From the NCBI GenBank assembly GCA_964020085.1, contig OZ026601.1, positions 4,301,183 to 4,365,182 on the forward strand: a stretch of DNA of 64,000 nt, in the 5' to 3' direction. Position 1 is the first letter of the stretch, and each line of letters begins with the position of its first letter. This document shows positions 30,901 to 42,955 of the stretch, in pieces. This DNA is from Micromussa lordhowensis. Its lineage: Eukaryota; Cnidaria; Anthozoa; Scleractinia; Lobophylliidae. The position numbers and the translations under genes are program-made. The notes below the pieces were generated by a model, which saw nothing but the letters and a program-made list of their open reading frames with translations, was not told the origin of the DNA and made no database searches.

Positions 30901-33900
30901 TCTCCTGGCTATCACCCTGTAAGTAATGCTATAATGTTGTGTAAATTTTCATTGTTCATCAGCTTGTTGATAAATCAACTTTTTGCTGGATAGAAGGATT
31001 GAATGCAAAAATCTCAAGCCTTCTTGCATGATATAAATGGTACTTCCTAATGAGGACTGATAATACCACAATTCTCATCTTTTTACAATGCAAAAAGACA
31101 GACAACAAGCATCCACAGCACTTTCACATGGGATTTCCTCTACTAGGTGTTTGCAATAAATTAATAAAGGTCACTAACCTCTTATTAAATCCTAAAAGGG
31201 CTTTTTATTTGTCTTTGAGCATGTCTAGTTGAAACTGAAGAAGTTCCTTATCTGCTCTTGTATGAAACATGTTGAGGTTGGTGTGCCATGACCCTTCAGG
31301 TGTCAATGGGTTAATTCTCATCTGTTCTGTCAGAATATTTTTTGTTTTGAACATCTCTCATGTTTCTAATAAATTATTGAGGCCAGAGTGCTTACTTGGA
31401 AACCAAAACCAGGATCTTTACATTCAGTACATGTACTGTACGTCATATAATTTATAAATTATAGTTTGATGTTTAGCTGATGTGGTGAGAATAGCCGTAG
31501 GAAGCTACATGTTGTACAATACTTCAGTAAGCAAGTAAGTTATTTATCAAATTAAAAACATGAACATATTTTAAATGGGCAGGTAAGCGCTTGTAAATGC
31601 AGGGAATAGTATAGCAAAGGATGAATAAAAGCAATTTACGTATATAATCCTACAGTACTGGTCTGCCATTGTGGGAGATGGCCTTGTGGTTAGTGCACTC
31701 AACTTGGGAGTGAACGGTTTGGGTTCAGGCCCTAGCTGGGGACATTGTGCTGTCTTCTTGGGCAAGCCACTTTACTCTCACAGTACCTCCCTCCACCCAG
31801 GTGTATGAATGGGTAGTGGCAAATTCAATGCTGGAGGGTAACCCTGCGATGGACTAGCATCCCATTCAGGGGTGAGTAGAAATACTCCTGGTCGCTTCAT
31901 GCTACCAAAATCGGGATAAGCTCCGGCCCAATGAGCCACTCGGTGCGTATGTAGACTTTTTACCGTTCTACTGGTCATGAGAGTGTTTCTCACAAATCAT
32001 ACTTACCACAGTTATCAGGTTTAAAAATTCTCTGACTTATCCCTGACTGACTAAATAATCACAAATTAAAATGTCGGATGCAGTAGCAGCCTCCAGCCTC
32101 TCCTAACAGCCATAATCTCCACCCATTTATGACTGATACGTTTTCAACAAATTTACTTATTTGTTGAGGAAATAATCTTTGAGATTCAGGCAATGTTTTA
32201 ATTTTATCTGATTTTCCTTCCAAATGTCAATTCCCTGACACAAAATAAAATTCCGATCCCTAATCTTGATGAACTTTTCCCTAAACAGTTTCTGACCTGT
32301 GAAAACCCTGCAACCCATAGCAAAAAAAAAACGAAAAAAAGGACTACATGTCATGTAAAACGACAAAAAAAAGATGAGCTTAAACGTTAAACCTTCGCCC
32401 AAAACAACTATCGGTAAGGGCTTTCATACTGAAAGAAAGACAATTGTAAACATCATCTTTTGCAAAATAACACAAGGCAAAGACTCGAACATGAACTTTA
32501 TTAATAATCTTTGAACAGCAGTTTTCAACATATTCAGAAAGGCTCACCAATCCATGTGATCGATTCTTTCGTCTAGTTGTTGATATCCTGATGCCATCTT
32601 GTTTACTCGACGAGTCTGATTCACTCAAGTTTATATGGCCTGAATCGTTGCCTGATTCCAATGGTTCGAACTTACACGGCTGTAATGGTCATTTCCAAAT
32701 AAGACATCAGGGTCTTGATCTATTTTATACATCGGCTAGCCAATAAACGCCAGGAAATCCTTGAAACAAACTCGGTAATTCCAAGGGAATTATCTATTTG
32801 GTCGCGAAAATGAGCTCGCCAAATATGACGTCACAAAACCTATAATTTCGTTTCCACTCCAAGCGCGGCCATTTCTGGTTCGTTTTCGTGAAGCTCTCGG
32901 AAATCGTCGGATTTTCGTGTCTTGGGCGCTACAATTCGCACAAAACTTATTTTTAAGAGTTGATTCTGCTTCCTGTTGATACAACTGACTTTTTCACGAA
33001 GGTTTTTCGAGAAAAGAAAAATTGTCCAAATTTCGTTGCATTTGACCTTTAAGATGGAAAGGGGCTTGGTCAGGCGTCCAAAGTTGCCAATCGACAAACA
33101 AAGTGTAAACAACAAGCAAACAGGTTGTGCCGTTATATAACGGTTACTAACAACATAAAAATACTCTCATTTTTTCTAGGAATGCTCTATGATGAGATTA
33201 TCTACAATTTGGCTTCGTGAAATTTTGAAACATCTTTCGCTTGCACGATTTCGTTTGCTAGCACGTTATAACAATGTACAAAAGCCTGTAGAGAGATCAT
33301 GCAAGCTTTTATATAAGTTGTAGAGGAAATTAGGAGATGAAAGTCTTTGAATTGTTCTGAACTAGAAAACAACGGGTCGGAAATATCGAAATTTCAAACT
33401 TTTTGCGAGCTAGCGAACGCAAGATATTGAAGTCTTCTCAATATGAGGGCGAAGTGCAAACACATTCAACTTGCTCAAACATATCAAACATGCCCTAAAA
33501 CTACACAGAAGCCAACTCTCTTTTAACACTTCGAGCTGGATACCTGAATGACGGAACAAAAATATTGGAATCGTTTTACCAGCTTTTATGTTGTGTGTTC
33601 CGGGAGAAAGGTGCATGGGCTTTCTGCTAAAATTATCATCAACACTTAAATTTGTTCACTGCATTCGGTCAGACGATCCAGCTGATTTATTTATGACAGC
33701 ATTTTCTAATGAACTTAAAGCAAATCAAGATGCAAATCAGCTCTTTGTTTCAGCGTCGATGTACTAACTTTCACGTTAAGATTTCTTGTCTTTTTTTGCA
33801 ATTGCTTTGTTCTCTAGAGAACATTTTATGCCTCACCTGGTGTGTCATCATATTTTACAAGATATTTTGCCTGCAGGATTCTACTGTTCCCTAGCCCACA

Positions 33901-34213
33901 GAGCTTCTTTTGACTAATCAACAGTTATTTATTAAGTTCCCTATACATGCCTACAAAGCTTAAGGACAAACCACAACAGCTGAGAATGAGGTTAATTTAA
34001 TCATCAGCACTCTGTTCGAACAAACTAGCGCCCGTCACTAAAGGTGTTAAAAAAATTTTTTTCAATCCACCATCATACAGTACTTCGGAAAATCAAAACA
34101 GCACCGGATAATTGCTAACAAAAGAGTGTATCAAATTCAACTTACCTAGCGTTGGCAAGGTAAAGAAACCCGATGAACAAAACCCTCAAGCCAAAGTCGC
34201 CGAGTTTTCCCAT
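21962..34213 (-). CDS. Cys-loop ligand-gated anion channel subunit, GABA-A/glycine receptor-like (copy A)
   Basis: Pentameric neurotransmitter-gated channel subunit in the plasma membrane. Exons, 5' to 3': 34213-34146, 27826-27741, 27122-27055, 26384-26167, 25586-25504, 24972-24826, 24053-23839, 23036-22824, 22240-21962; all junctions are GT-AG and in phase, giving 458 residues. Visible parts: signal peptide 1-22; ILDELL and YDSRLRP at 32-48; DIFFRQAWKDERL; WMPDSYFVNAK; the Cys-loop C154-PMDLRKFPMDTQL-C168 with the obligatory 13 residues between cysteines; TM1 about 240-262; TM2 about 269-288 with P269-A270-R271, the signature of anion-selective channels; TM3 about 304-328; a short intracellular loop; TM4 427-448 followed by a 10-residue tail. 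The second loop-C disulfide of vertebrate glycine receptors is absent, so it is closer to GABA-A type. The ligand cannot be read from sequence. The first intron is 6.3 kb. It is paralogous to the gene at 51065-62448. Confidence 0.93.
23306..23451 (+). mobile_element. 146-bp hAT-type MITE, copy 1
   Basis: Terminal repeats GGATACATCTGCAGGTACCGGA / TCCGGTACCTGCAGAAAGATCC. The flanking 8-bp duplication CATAACCT is at 23298-23305 and 23452-23459. The sequence appears identical to the inverted copy at 48468-48613. It lies in an intron of the first receptor. Confidence 0.92.
24672..24790. repeat. Foldback element
   Basis: ACAATTTATCCTGCTCAATC..GCGGAATATCGTCTGAT is mirrored by ATCAGACGATATTCCGC..CAGGATAATTGT, with a GCCTCGGCCTACGGCCTCG tip. 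In an intron of the first receptor. Confidence 0.8.
25012..25092. repeat. (CAT/CGT) trinucleotide microsatellite
   Basis: ATCATCATC and GTCGTCATC triplets run for about 80 bp in a receptor intron. Confidence 0.9.
26430..26840. repeat. Dispersed repeat with G-tract and inverted ends
   Basis: It starts with an 18-base-class G run, then GGGGGATACTCCCAC, and ends CCCATTCATGGGAGTACC, with CCCTATC motifs in between. It resembles a widespread anthozoan repeat; a degenerate relative may lie near 14455-14480. Confidence 0.55.
27859..28106 (+). mobile_element. MITE with AATCC..CCGTAGGAAA termini, copy 1
   Basis: AATCCTCCATAGGAAAAAAG..ATGGCG and CGCCATCTTATTTCCTACGG..TGGATT are inverted ends. The interior TGTTAGGTTCGCAAGGTATT is shared with the copy at 63074-63324. 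It begins about 30 bp from the exon 2 acceptor of the first receptor. Confidence 0.75.
30318..30452. repeat. Foldback element
   Basis: GTCTGTCCTCTTATTGA..CATAACATTGTCAAAGT is mirrored by ACTTTGACAATGTTATG..TCAATAAGAGGACAGAC. The tip is GAGCCGCAGGCGAGTGG. Confidence 0.8.
30799..30920. repeat. Two-copy tandem repeat of about 60 bp
   Basis: AGAGAATTTTACTGTGGACA..GCCTCA.TCAT..CTGGCT.TC.CCCTGTA occurs twice in a row with small differences. Confidence 0.8.
31664..31968 (+). mobile_element. tRNA-derived SINE, copy 2
   Basis: Same family as 15803-16120, more diverged: GGCCTTGTGGTTAGTGCACT, GGGTTCAGGCCC, TTCTTGGGCAAGCCACTTTA, CCCAGGTGTATGAATGGGTA, ending CTCCGGCCCAATGAGCC. TACTGGTC on both sides (31656-31663, 31969-31976) may be a short target duplication. 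It lies in the first intron of the first receptor. Confidence 0.8.
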
Positions 34214-35398
34214 TGTGTACCTTTATAACGGAACAAGTGTATTTTAGTATACAACAGGCTAGAAGTTGTCTTAAAGAGGTCTTTTGAAGACTTCAAAGTT
34301 TAGGCTAAGCGCAGGCTTTATATTTTACCAAATTACATTAAATATAAATCAGGAAATACCACAAAGGCCAATAAGAATGACGATGCTAGATGAGTTTTCA
34401 TTATTCAATTATTTATGAAAAAAATGGGAACTGTGATACCGAAATCGTGTAAGCAAATTAACGCCTTAACACAACTAACAAAAGATGCAGACATCTGCCG
34501 CATTGTGTCAAAGTGCATGCAGTGTGCGCAATGCAAAAATATATGTGCACCCGAAGTCAAAATATTGTTTAACTGGTGGCAAAGTTTCTGATTTCTGCAC
34601 TAAAGTTCCCTTACATCAACTCTCTGCAATCACATCATATCAATTATTGAATAACATCGCGTTACTAAGATATCTTGGCCGATAGTAAACCTTATCGACG
34701 ATATTTTGTTTTTCAGTGATTTCAGCCTTAATTTACGTTTTTACGCTTTTGCGCTCCTACTCGCCGCACCCGAACAAGCCGATAATTAAAATAAAATTCC
34801 TTCTGTGGGCTACTCAGTTCTAAAAGGAAAAAAAGCCCAAAGTAGTTTATCGCGGCGACCTTAGAATAGGGCCAAACAGCAGGTGCAAATATATTGTTGT
34901 TTTAGGATTCTTACCAGGGAGTTTATATCAATGTGCTCTTGTCATTCAAAGCAAACACGTTTGTGTACCAGCGATTATTCTCACGGCTATTAATATTTTA
35001 ACGGGCCTATGTAACTGATATCTATGAAACCATTAATCGATTGCATGTCTGATAAATGAAAGAATCCATTTTTTCAAAATGTCATAAGCACTTATCTACC
35101 GATCATGCAAGACTCTGGTTTTATTGCATGTAGGCTCTTTGCAGTCTGTGCTACACTTTTCAAGTTGCGCAGCCAAGTTCAAGATCCTTTGTAAACAAAA
35201 TTTTATCTGGGAACTGATGTAGACAAAATATACGTGGATGATTCTATCAACATTAATAGAAAGCTACTGAGTCCCTCTATCGAGCTAGCCAATCTACCGA
35301 CTAATTATTTCACTGTACATGTTACGCGGTCACCCTCCATCTCTCCAAGAATAAACAAAACGCCGACAAATTAAGCTTACACAGTTAAAACTCAGCCT
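34214..35398. other. Upstream region of the first receptor, no gene seen
   Basis: It must contain the promoter and 5' UTR of the receptor starting at 34213. No TATA box, CpG island or conserved motif could be named with confidence. Confidence 0.4.
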
Positions 35399-35408
35399 AT
35401 TTTTTAAC

Positions 35409-37498
35409 GGCTATCTCTAAAACAAGGAACGGGGAATGGAGGAACGGGGAACGAGGAACGGGGAACGGGGAACGGGGAATCTCTAAAAGGGGGAATCTCT
35501 AAAAGGGGGAATCTCTAAAATAGGGAATCTCTAAAATAGGGAATCTCTAAAAGGGGGAATCTCTAAAATGGGGAATCTCTAAAAGGGGGAATCTCTAAAA
35601 GGGGGAATCTCTAAAATAGGGAATCTCTAAAAGGGGGAATCTCTAAAAGGGGGAATCTCTAAAAGGGGGAATCTCTAAAATAGGGAATCTCTAAAATAGG
35701 GAATCTCTAAAAGGGGGAATCTCTAAAATGGGGAATCTCTAAAAGGGGGAATCTCTAAAAGGGGGAATCTCTAAAATAGGGAATCTCTAAAAGGGGGAAT
35801 CTCTAAAAGGGGGAATCTCTAAAATAGGGAATCTCTAAAAGGGGGAATCTCTAAAATAGGGAATCTCTAAAAGGGGGAATCTCTAAAAGGGGGAATCTCT
35901 AAAATAGGGAATCTCTAAAAGGGGGAATCTCTAAAATAGGGAATCTCGAAAATAGAGAAAAGCCGGCATGGCAGTGAGGAGAACCAATGAGTTATCAATG
36001 AACAGAAAATGTGGACAAAGTTTCACTACAGACGACAGAAGAACATTTACGAAAGTTTGTTGTGCAGATAAAGACACGGTGCCTCGTGATGAAACTTCAG
36101 GAAACGACAACAAAGATCAGTACGGATAACAGTTTTGAGACATGCAGAAAAAAATAAAGAACCAAGCGCTCATAAAAAAATATTTTTTCACTAGAAGTTC
36201 AGCTCGGAACATCTAAATTTATATTCGTTTGAATCGCCGATGACCTTTTCTGGGTAGTTTTTCCTTTAGGTCAAACAAAAATCTTCGGTTACGAAAGTAG
36301 CATCTATTCCGTAACAATCCAGCACCATCATGTTAATGTTCATGTTCTGGCAAACGCGAATGGAAACTTGAAATTATCCATGTTGAGCTGAAGCCATTGA
36401 CACGAAAAAAGGGCGACTGACGGGGGATGACATGTCTTATCTAAACACGCTCTCGCAACCATTTCCTGCTATTTGATACTACTTTGAGAGAATTTGTCTT
36501 TTTTTATTATAACAAAGCAGATGCTAACTGTATGTTCTCATTACTTGTCTAGTAAATTATGCCATTAAACGTAACCCACCAGACACAATCAAAACATATT
36601 TAGCATTTGCGTGGTTTCCGGTTTACACCAAAAGACATGCAACGTTGTCGAGCTTGATCAGAGCGTGCAAACCATACCTCTGGAACCAGGGTAATAACAT
36701 CGCTGATAAAGCGCATTTTTCATTGATATTTTTTCTCTTGCAAAACAATCATGACCTTTGCTCCAACTAGAAACGGCTATTAGAGAAGGCGGAGAGATCA
36801 ATTGTGATACAAACAATACCAGTTTCAGCCTTCTCATTTTTGCACTGATCTCCAGATACTGCTTTAATAGCGTTTAGCCGTTTCCACAGTTCGTGGAAAG
36901 TGCGATTATTGATCACGTCCGATCGCCTAAACTTGTGCCCGACTTATTGTTTTCACATTAAAAAAGCCTTTCTCAAATATACTTTTCAAAGTAGGCCGGC
37001 ATTCCCAAACATTTATTATCATTAAGAAGAAATGTAAACGCACTCCTTCCGTTCTCCTCACTGCCATGCCGGCTTTTCTCTATTTTAGAGATTCCCTATT
37101 TTAGAGATTCCCCCTTTTAGAGATTCCCTATTTTAGAGATTCCCCCTTTTGGAGATTCCCTATTTTAGAGATTCCCCCTTTTAGAGATTCCCCCTTTTAG
37201 AGATTCCCTATTTTAGAGATTCCCCCTTTTAGAGATTCCCCCTTTTAGAGATTCCCCCTTTTAGATATTCCCTATTTTAGAGATTCCCCCCTTTAGAGAT
37301 TCCCTATTTTAGAGATTCCCCCTTTTAGAGATTCCCTATTTTAGAGATTCCCCCTTTTAGAGATTCCCTATTTTAGAGATTCCCTATTTTAGAGATTCCC
37401 CCTTTTAGAGATTCCCCCTTTTAGAGATTCCCCGTTCCCCGTTCCCCGTTCCTCGTTCCCCGTTCCTCCATTCCCCGTTCCTTGTTTTAGAGATAGCC
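35409..37498. mobile_element. Foldback transposon with minisatellite inverted arms and 10-bp target duplication
   Basis: The element begins GGCTATCTCTAAAACAAGG and ends with the exact reverse complement. ATTTTTTAAC is present on both sides (35399-35408 and 37499-37508), a 10-bp target duplication. Each arm runs inward through GGAACGGGGAA repeats and then dozens of 15-16-bp units of GGGAATCTCTAAAA(G/T)-type (35475-35950; inverted at 37075-37430). Both arms end in AAAGCCGGCATGGCAGTGAG. The interior of about 1.1 kb (35985-37050) shows no credible open frame, so it is non-autonomous. A 9-10-bp duplication fits Mutator-like foldback elements; the superfamily is an inference. Confidence 0.9.
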
Positions 37499-37508
37499 AT
37501 TTTTTAAC

Positions 37509-40500
37509 ATGCTTCTCAGATTTCCTTCGTAATAACGACAAGCAAAGCTACAATAAAACAAATATTAGTTAGATGAAATCAATTAAAATAGGAACATTTT
37601 TGCCAATGGGGGATACATGGTCTCTCTCGACACTCTTATCTTTACGTTAATATAATGCCGGGTTTTATCAGATCTTGGAAAAGTGAAAAAAAAAAAAAAA
37701 ATAATAGAATTAAGACACTTTTCTTGTGTTTAAGATCAATAAAGTAAAAACCTTGCGAAATTCTTTTGGAAGCAAAACTGATTAGTAGCGAACGTAAAGC
37801 AATTCAATTAACATTTAAACAACGAGACCGTGTTTTCTATGCGCAAATAGTTAACGAGGGCGAGTAGAAGTCTAATTAATTTAGTAGACACTAAAGTACT
37901 ACTCTACTGTCTATCTTTACCCGGGTAAAAAAAAATGCTGTTTGTTTTACCTGCGACGTTTACCTGCAATCGAAACTTCGCGATCGACATCAGAATTCGA
38001 AGTGATTCAAGTAACCATATCGTGAGAGACGAACGGTTATGCCTAATTATTATTGTTCTTTACCACGATGATTAACCGCAACCTTTTTTTTTTCCGACAC
38101 CACCTGTTTTAGAAACAAAATTTACTTGTCTTGCTTTATACTCTACTAGCTTGACGTATTAGCTTCCTAGCCAGTGAAGTGCATCAAGAAAGAAAAGTAA
38201 ATTGGGTTTAACAACAGCCAACCCATGAATTGTACCCATTCATATTTCACCGCCAGCGCCGCCATTTACGATTGTCGAGGAAGCGGAAGTGACGTCATTG
38301 TCCTGATTTTTTTACAACAGCAATAACAGCAATTTCATCAATACAAGCAAAAAGCCCAAACTTAACAGCATAAAAGAATAAAACAATAATAAGGTAGGTG
38401 GGAAGCAAATTCACATAATCCACGGGGAACATAAGCTTGTCGATACGGGAGGTTAAGTCGGACTGGATTATTCCCAGTGCGGAAACAAATACGCTGCAAT
38501 TATGATTTCCTTTTATTAACTTGATAAATAATTTAAAAAAATGAAAAAAAGGATGCTGTAAAATCGTTTTCAATACTTCTGACTTCTAATCATTGGCGCA
38601 TAGTTAATAGAGGGAAATGGTTAAGAAGCCCGGTAAACATCAAAGTAGCAAACAAACAGGCTAAGATTTATGATGGAAGGTCCTTCACCCTGGTGTACAC
38701 CTTTTGTTTTCTGCTCATAGACTATGTATGAATTACATAATCGCAATGCTTCTATTGGTAAGTTGTGTGAAAACTCGTAACCACCTTTTATATATTTTGC
38801 CAGGTTTTGTGCAGAGTAAACCCTCAAAATAGCCAACGTAAACAAAAACATACAACAAAGAACTTTGCCAGGTTTCTTAACCATTTCCTTCTATTACTAT
38901 GATTTCCCTATTCCAGATTTACTACTGTAAACTGCGTTAAACATAGCGTTTTTGGGACCCTATGTAAAAATGGACAAAGACCTTCGTAACAAAACAAGCC
39001 TTCGTGAATTTAAAAATGCAGTTCAAGCCATCAACGTACCGTCGCTTGCAACTACCTGTCCACACGCGCGTGCCAAAAACATGTTCTGCTGGCCAATCAA
39101 AATTCAAAGTTTTGACAGTCAAACTTCAAAGTTTACCCGCCCACTTGGGAACGTTTTGGCGCCACTTACGCAAATGATCGTAGCTGATTTATCTAACGTA
39201 AAATGGGTGAATTTTTTAAAAACTATCTATCTATTTTTATATGATGTTGGTACTATATATTTTTACATTTTACCCAATTAGCTATTTTTAGCTAAATATT
39301 TCTGACACTTTAACAAAGCTTATGTATGCCTTTTATCGCTAGAAAATAATTTTTCTGATATTTTTCTTCCTCACCAAGAATTTTTCTCTCTGAGGATATT
39401 TTCTTTGTTGCAAAATGATAGTAACAAAATGTAGTGATTGTTGGTAAAAATGGCGATATATTGGTAATAAACCTTTATGCTCTTTTTTCTCAAATTTATT
39501 AAATATTCATCAAGTTTATACAAAATGATGATCGTGACGGTGTTAGGGTAGCTTCTCTTCATTAGCTTACATTTTTCTTACGTTTTTCGTGTTCTCATTT
39601 GTGTGTGTTTCGATTGTAAGATATATGGAACACTCAACGCAGTGTTTTACTACATTTCTGAACAGCTCAGAATTCGTCTAAAAATCTTGGCTACTCGTCG
39701 ATCGTATTTTCAACCTGTCTTCTCGTCGATTTGGAAATCTGGCCAAACACCGTCTTTCGCGCTTGATATAACTCAACGTCCTATGAAACCTCGTTCAAGA
39801 CTTGAAAAACTGTCCATGCAATCGGTAAACAGTTCCCCTCGTGTTCATTTGAAAATGACTGACTGACTTTAAAACTACAGGAAAACATGTTTTAATATTA
39901 ATATTTCAAGGCTCAATTTTTCAATGAAACTCACCGTGTAACTGCGCAACCTGACAGCATTTTTCCCCTGCTGTGGGTACTGTGATGAAGAAAAAGAAAC
40001 TTTAACAATCAAGTTTTCCTTTCTTTTCGCAATTCGACAAATACATCAATTAATTGATCGTTATCTATTTTGTTTAGGTTTTATCCTTTTTACGCCAATT
40101 CGCAAAGCAAAAACCCCTTACACCTAAGATAGCACTTGCCAGACGGCAAATTTTAATTCCAGCTGGCCAGATAGTTTATTATAAATGCTTCTATTATTAT
40201 AATAATTGTTTGAAGTCCACCATTTCTTGGGGTTTGTAAATTTGAATTACGAAAAGAGAAGATTGAAGAATCTTAACTGCTGCAGCGTATCAAATAATGA
40301 CTGAAGGCCAAAAGCTATTAGACGGATTGGTGGGTAAAATGAATATATAATGTAAGGTACAGGATTTTTCTTTTCTTTTCTCCTTTTTTTGCAAATTTTA
40401 AAATGTTTTTAGCGTTTCTGAGAGAAAGTGCTTTAATTAATTATGAAGTTTTACTCTACCATTGATAAATTTCCTTTTAATAAACAAATGCAAATTACAA

Positions 40501-41500
40501 TGCGCGAAAAAGGCTGTTGAATACGCCATCCATGAAAATTGTGAATAGAAAATTTATATCGGGTTTGAGATTCATATTCCATTCCAGTGTAAAACGAATT
40601 CACAAAGTTGTATAAAGTACATTATTACAGTCCTAGAAGTAATTATATGAATATGTAGTGTAGAATATAGATACCTGCTTCTTGACGAGATGTACAAATG
40701 TCTGGTCTTACTCCACGAAAGTCAAATACATCTTGTTAAATGATATAAATAACCATAGAATAGTCGATCTGTTCCAGCTCAATTTTTACGTGTTTCCTTG
40801 TGTAGGCTATAAGGTCTCAGGCACCATCTAAGAGACAATTACAAATATATAACTTGGCAAACCGAAATATATTTTTTGACTGATTAAGTAACCGTTCGTT
40901 AAAAATTCCTGATAGCTTTATTTCAATTGAAATCGGGGGCCATAAACTCAGCAATATCACGCTGTTCCTATGTCATAACCTTAGGACACCCGCTTGGTTC
41001 CTTTGATTATTTGCCAGCGTCGCAAACAATCAAAACTGTCGGTACGTTCTTTAGAGTAACGCGTTCGCCTGCACAGCAGGCGACATAAGCATCTTTGCTT
41101 CAAAAGAAACAATTTTCTTGTCGGCTGTGGTTTCAAGACAAACTTGAAAATTAAGAAAAGATCAAAAACAACATGCTGTTTATATCGTTGAGCGTTGGTT
41201 CCTAATTTTGTTTTTTAACTTCTTGGAAATTTACTTGAAAGGGTGTGTAGCTAAAACTTTCAATGATGTAGCATTACGTTAATAAGGGTTTTCCGGTCAA
41301 TTAAATTCTTGAAGTTAATTGCTTTGCTCACAGCAACCCAATACTCCCAATCTCGGCCCCAGGGCCTTCTCCTTCTCGACGATTTTCAAAATGCAACTAT
41401 TTTGAGACAAAGTGCTCTTTGAGCAAACCCGTTGATTTCCCAGTGGATGATGATTGACACTGTGTGGCTTACGGGTTATTCTAGTTATACGAGTTACCAT
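37509..41500. other. AT-rich intergenic region, little structure
   Basis: Apart from the doubtful frames at 38295-38884 I see only low-complexity A/T runs (for example 37685-37705) and spurious open frames. A plus-strand frame at 39603-39866 has no splice or family support. Confidence 0.4.
38295..38884 (-). pseudogene. Possible remnant: signal-peptide-like frame and TM-like frame
   Basis: An ATG at 38884 opens a hydrophobic N-terminus (MVKKPGKVLCCMFLFTLAIL, then RVYSA) like a signal peptide, with a donor after about 32 residues. Downstream, 38295-38500 encodes a hydrophobic segment (PVDYVNLLPTYLIIVLFFYA) after an acceptor-like site, ending in a stop. The phases of these two pieces do not match, so a direct splice is excluded; an intermediate exon or decay must be assumed. 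The spacing SDLTSRID...VDYV is loosely reminiscent of the TM2-TM3 linker of Cys-loop receptors, but the resemblance is weak. Confidence 0.18.
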
Positions 41501-42270
41501 ATTGACTTCTGGCAATACTTGTTATACCAAAAAAGAATGACTTTTCGTGCATACTACATGATGTACAAGAACTGGCAAACCTCCACTACATGTACATGAA
41601 CTCCTACTCATTCTCGATTGAGCCACTCTACCTTGTAAACTTCTCGTCACCTTGCCCAACATAATTTTCTTTTTGCCTGAAGACGGAAGCGTAGTCTGCT
41701 TTACACGACTCAGCACCGTTAGATCAATTGCGAACAGGTTGCGAATAAGATCGAAGCGACTCTGCTCGCAGGGTAACTGCGAAAGATCTTCAGAGAAATC
41801 AGGGATTCTTTTATCATGAATTACAAACATACAACATGAAAACCATCGGATGTAATTTGAGGTCGATTATGCGAAACAGCAAGGTCGCGTAACGTCAAAA
41901 ACCGTGTTCTTATCGGTTCCAAACTTGACTGGAAATAAGTACCTGTGTTACTTGTTGATGTTCTTTACCAAAAAAAGGGTTGAACAAGAAAAGAAAAAGA
42001 CCAGTGGTTTAAAAAAAGGCTGACGAATCTCGGAATCGAACTCGGGTCCACTAGATTGGAACATAGTACCACTTAAAGTTGCTTCAAGGGGGGAAGATAT
42101 TGGTTAGCAAATATGCGAATTATTTAACAAATATGCGACATAGTACACAGGGAACAGAGGAGTTCTATTTGACCTTATTTCCAGTTAAATTCGCCTTACA
42201 GTTGTAGCGCGAATCGATTCTTTGTTGATTCAAATGACCTTAAAATCCAACTGTATTGCGATGATGAAAT

Positions 42271-42955
42271 CTACTTTAAAATACTAGACATGTAAAGCTT
42301 TTCGCGAGAGCTGATGTGTGACTTTGCGATATGATAGCTCATCACCCTATTCAATTCAATGCTCGGATTGGATTTCAGTTCGTGAAGTTCTAACAAGTTC
42401 TCCTCGCTCCCGCTATGTGGGATTCGGGAAGCACACTTATGTTTCTTCACTGTTATTTGCATAACATGGAGAGGTTGTCATCAAGGTCAGGATTTTCTCG
42501 CTGTGGATTCCACGCCCGCTGTTCAGTTGAAACTTAATCTAGTGTAATCCTGAGCTTTTTAGAGGCTCGCAAGACCTCGGGGTTCTTTACTAGAGACTTT
42601 TTCGACAAATGCTAGGGTGGCCTCAGCGAAACTGTTTGCTTTGGTTCGACACGATAGTACCATCGGTATGTAAGCGGGTTGAAATTTACAATAGCCAGCT
42701 TCCAGCAACTTCACCACTGTCGGCAAATTTGGCTTTGAGGATCTCGAGATTAAAACCTTGAGTTTGCACTTTTCTGATCCCAAGGCCAGCCCAACGTAAT
42801 AAACTATTGGCCACGAAAACGTCTCAACGATAATAACATCTGTCTATCAGAAATTCCCGTTGCTCGATGGAGAGGAAATTTTCAATGTTATGTTTCTATT
42901 TTTTACAGATCCTAGGTATACCGGCAGCATTTTCGTTTGCGGTCTCTTGCATCAT
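42271..42955 (-). CDS. Candidate three-exon gene, unidentified
   Basis: I do not recognise this protein. Exons 42955-42907, 42839-42591 and 42449-42271 are bounded by GT-AG sites and join in phase 1 at both junctions, giving 158 residues from ATG-ATG to TAG. The N-terminal third contains a hydrophobic stretch (IIVETFSWPIVYYVGLAL) that could be a membrane segment or a buried strand; the middle is ordinary mixed sequence (LISRSSKPNLPTVVKLLEAG) and the end is basic. The splice phases could agree by chance (about one in nine), and no family match supports it, so it may equally be a gene fragment. A separate open frame at 41522-41830 on the same strand, with a possible donor after residue 65, could be related. 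Confidence 0.22.

Larger units (their letters stand above)
28990..33060. repeat. Inverted pair of a dispersed repeat (about 29070-29310 and 32800-33055)
   Basis: TTAAAGGTCAAATGCAACGA..AATTTGG and TTTTGTGACGTCAT..TTGG.GAGCTC occur in the same order on opposite strands. The 4 kb between contain a SINE and other repeats, so these may be two independent copies rather than ends of one element. All inside the first intron of the first receptor. Confidence 0.55.

Noticed and set aside
35475..35950. Regular GGGAATCTCTAAAA units as a CRISPR array
   Set aside because: The units are contiguous with no unique spacers, are mirrored in the opposite arm of a foldback transposon, and the genome is animal.
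39603..39866. Plus-strand frame of 87 codons as a gene
   Set aside because: No splice partners, no recognisable domain and ordinary AT-rich context.
41998..42060. tRNA-like stretch with GAATCGAACTCGG (minus-strand B-box-like)
   Set aside because: A full cloverleaf could not be formed; at most it is a decayed SINE head.
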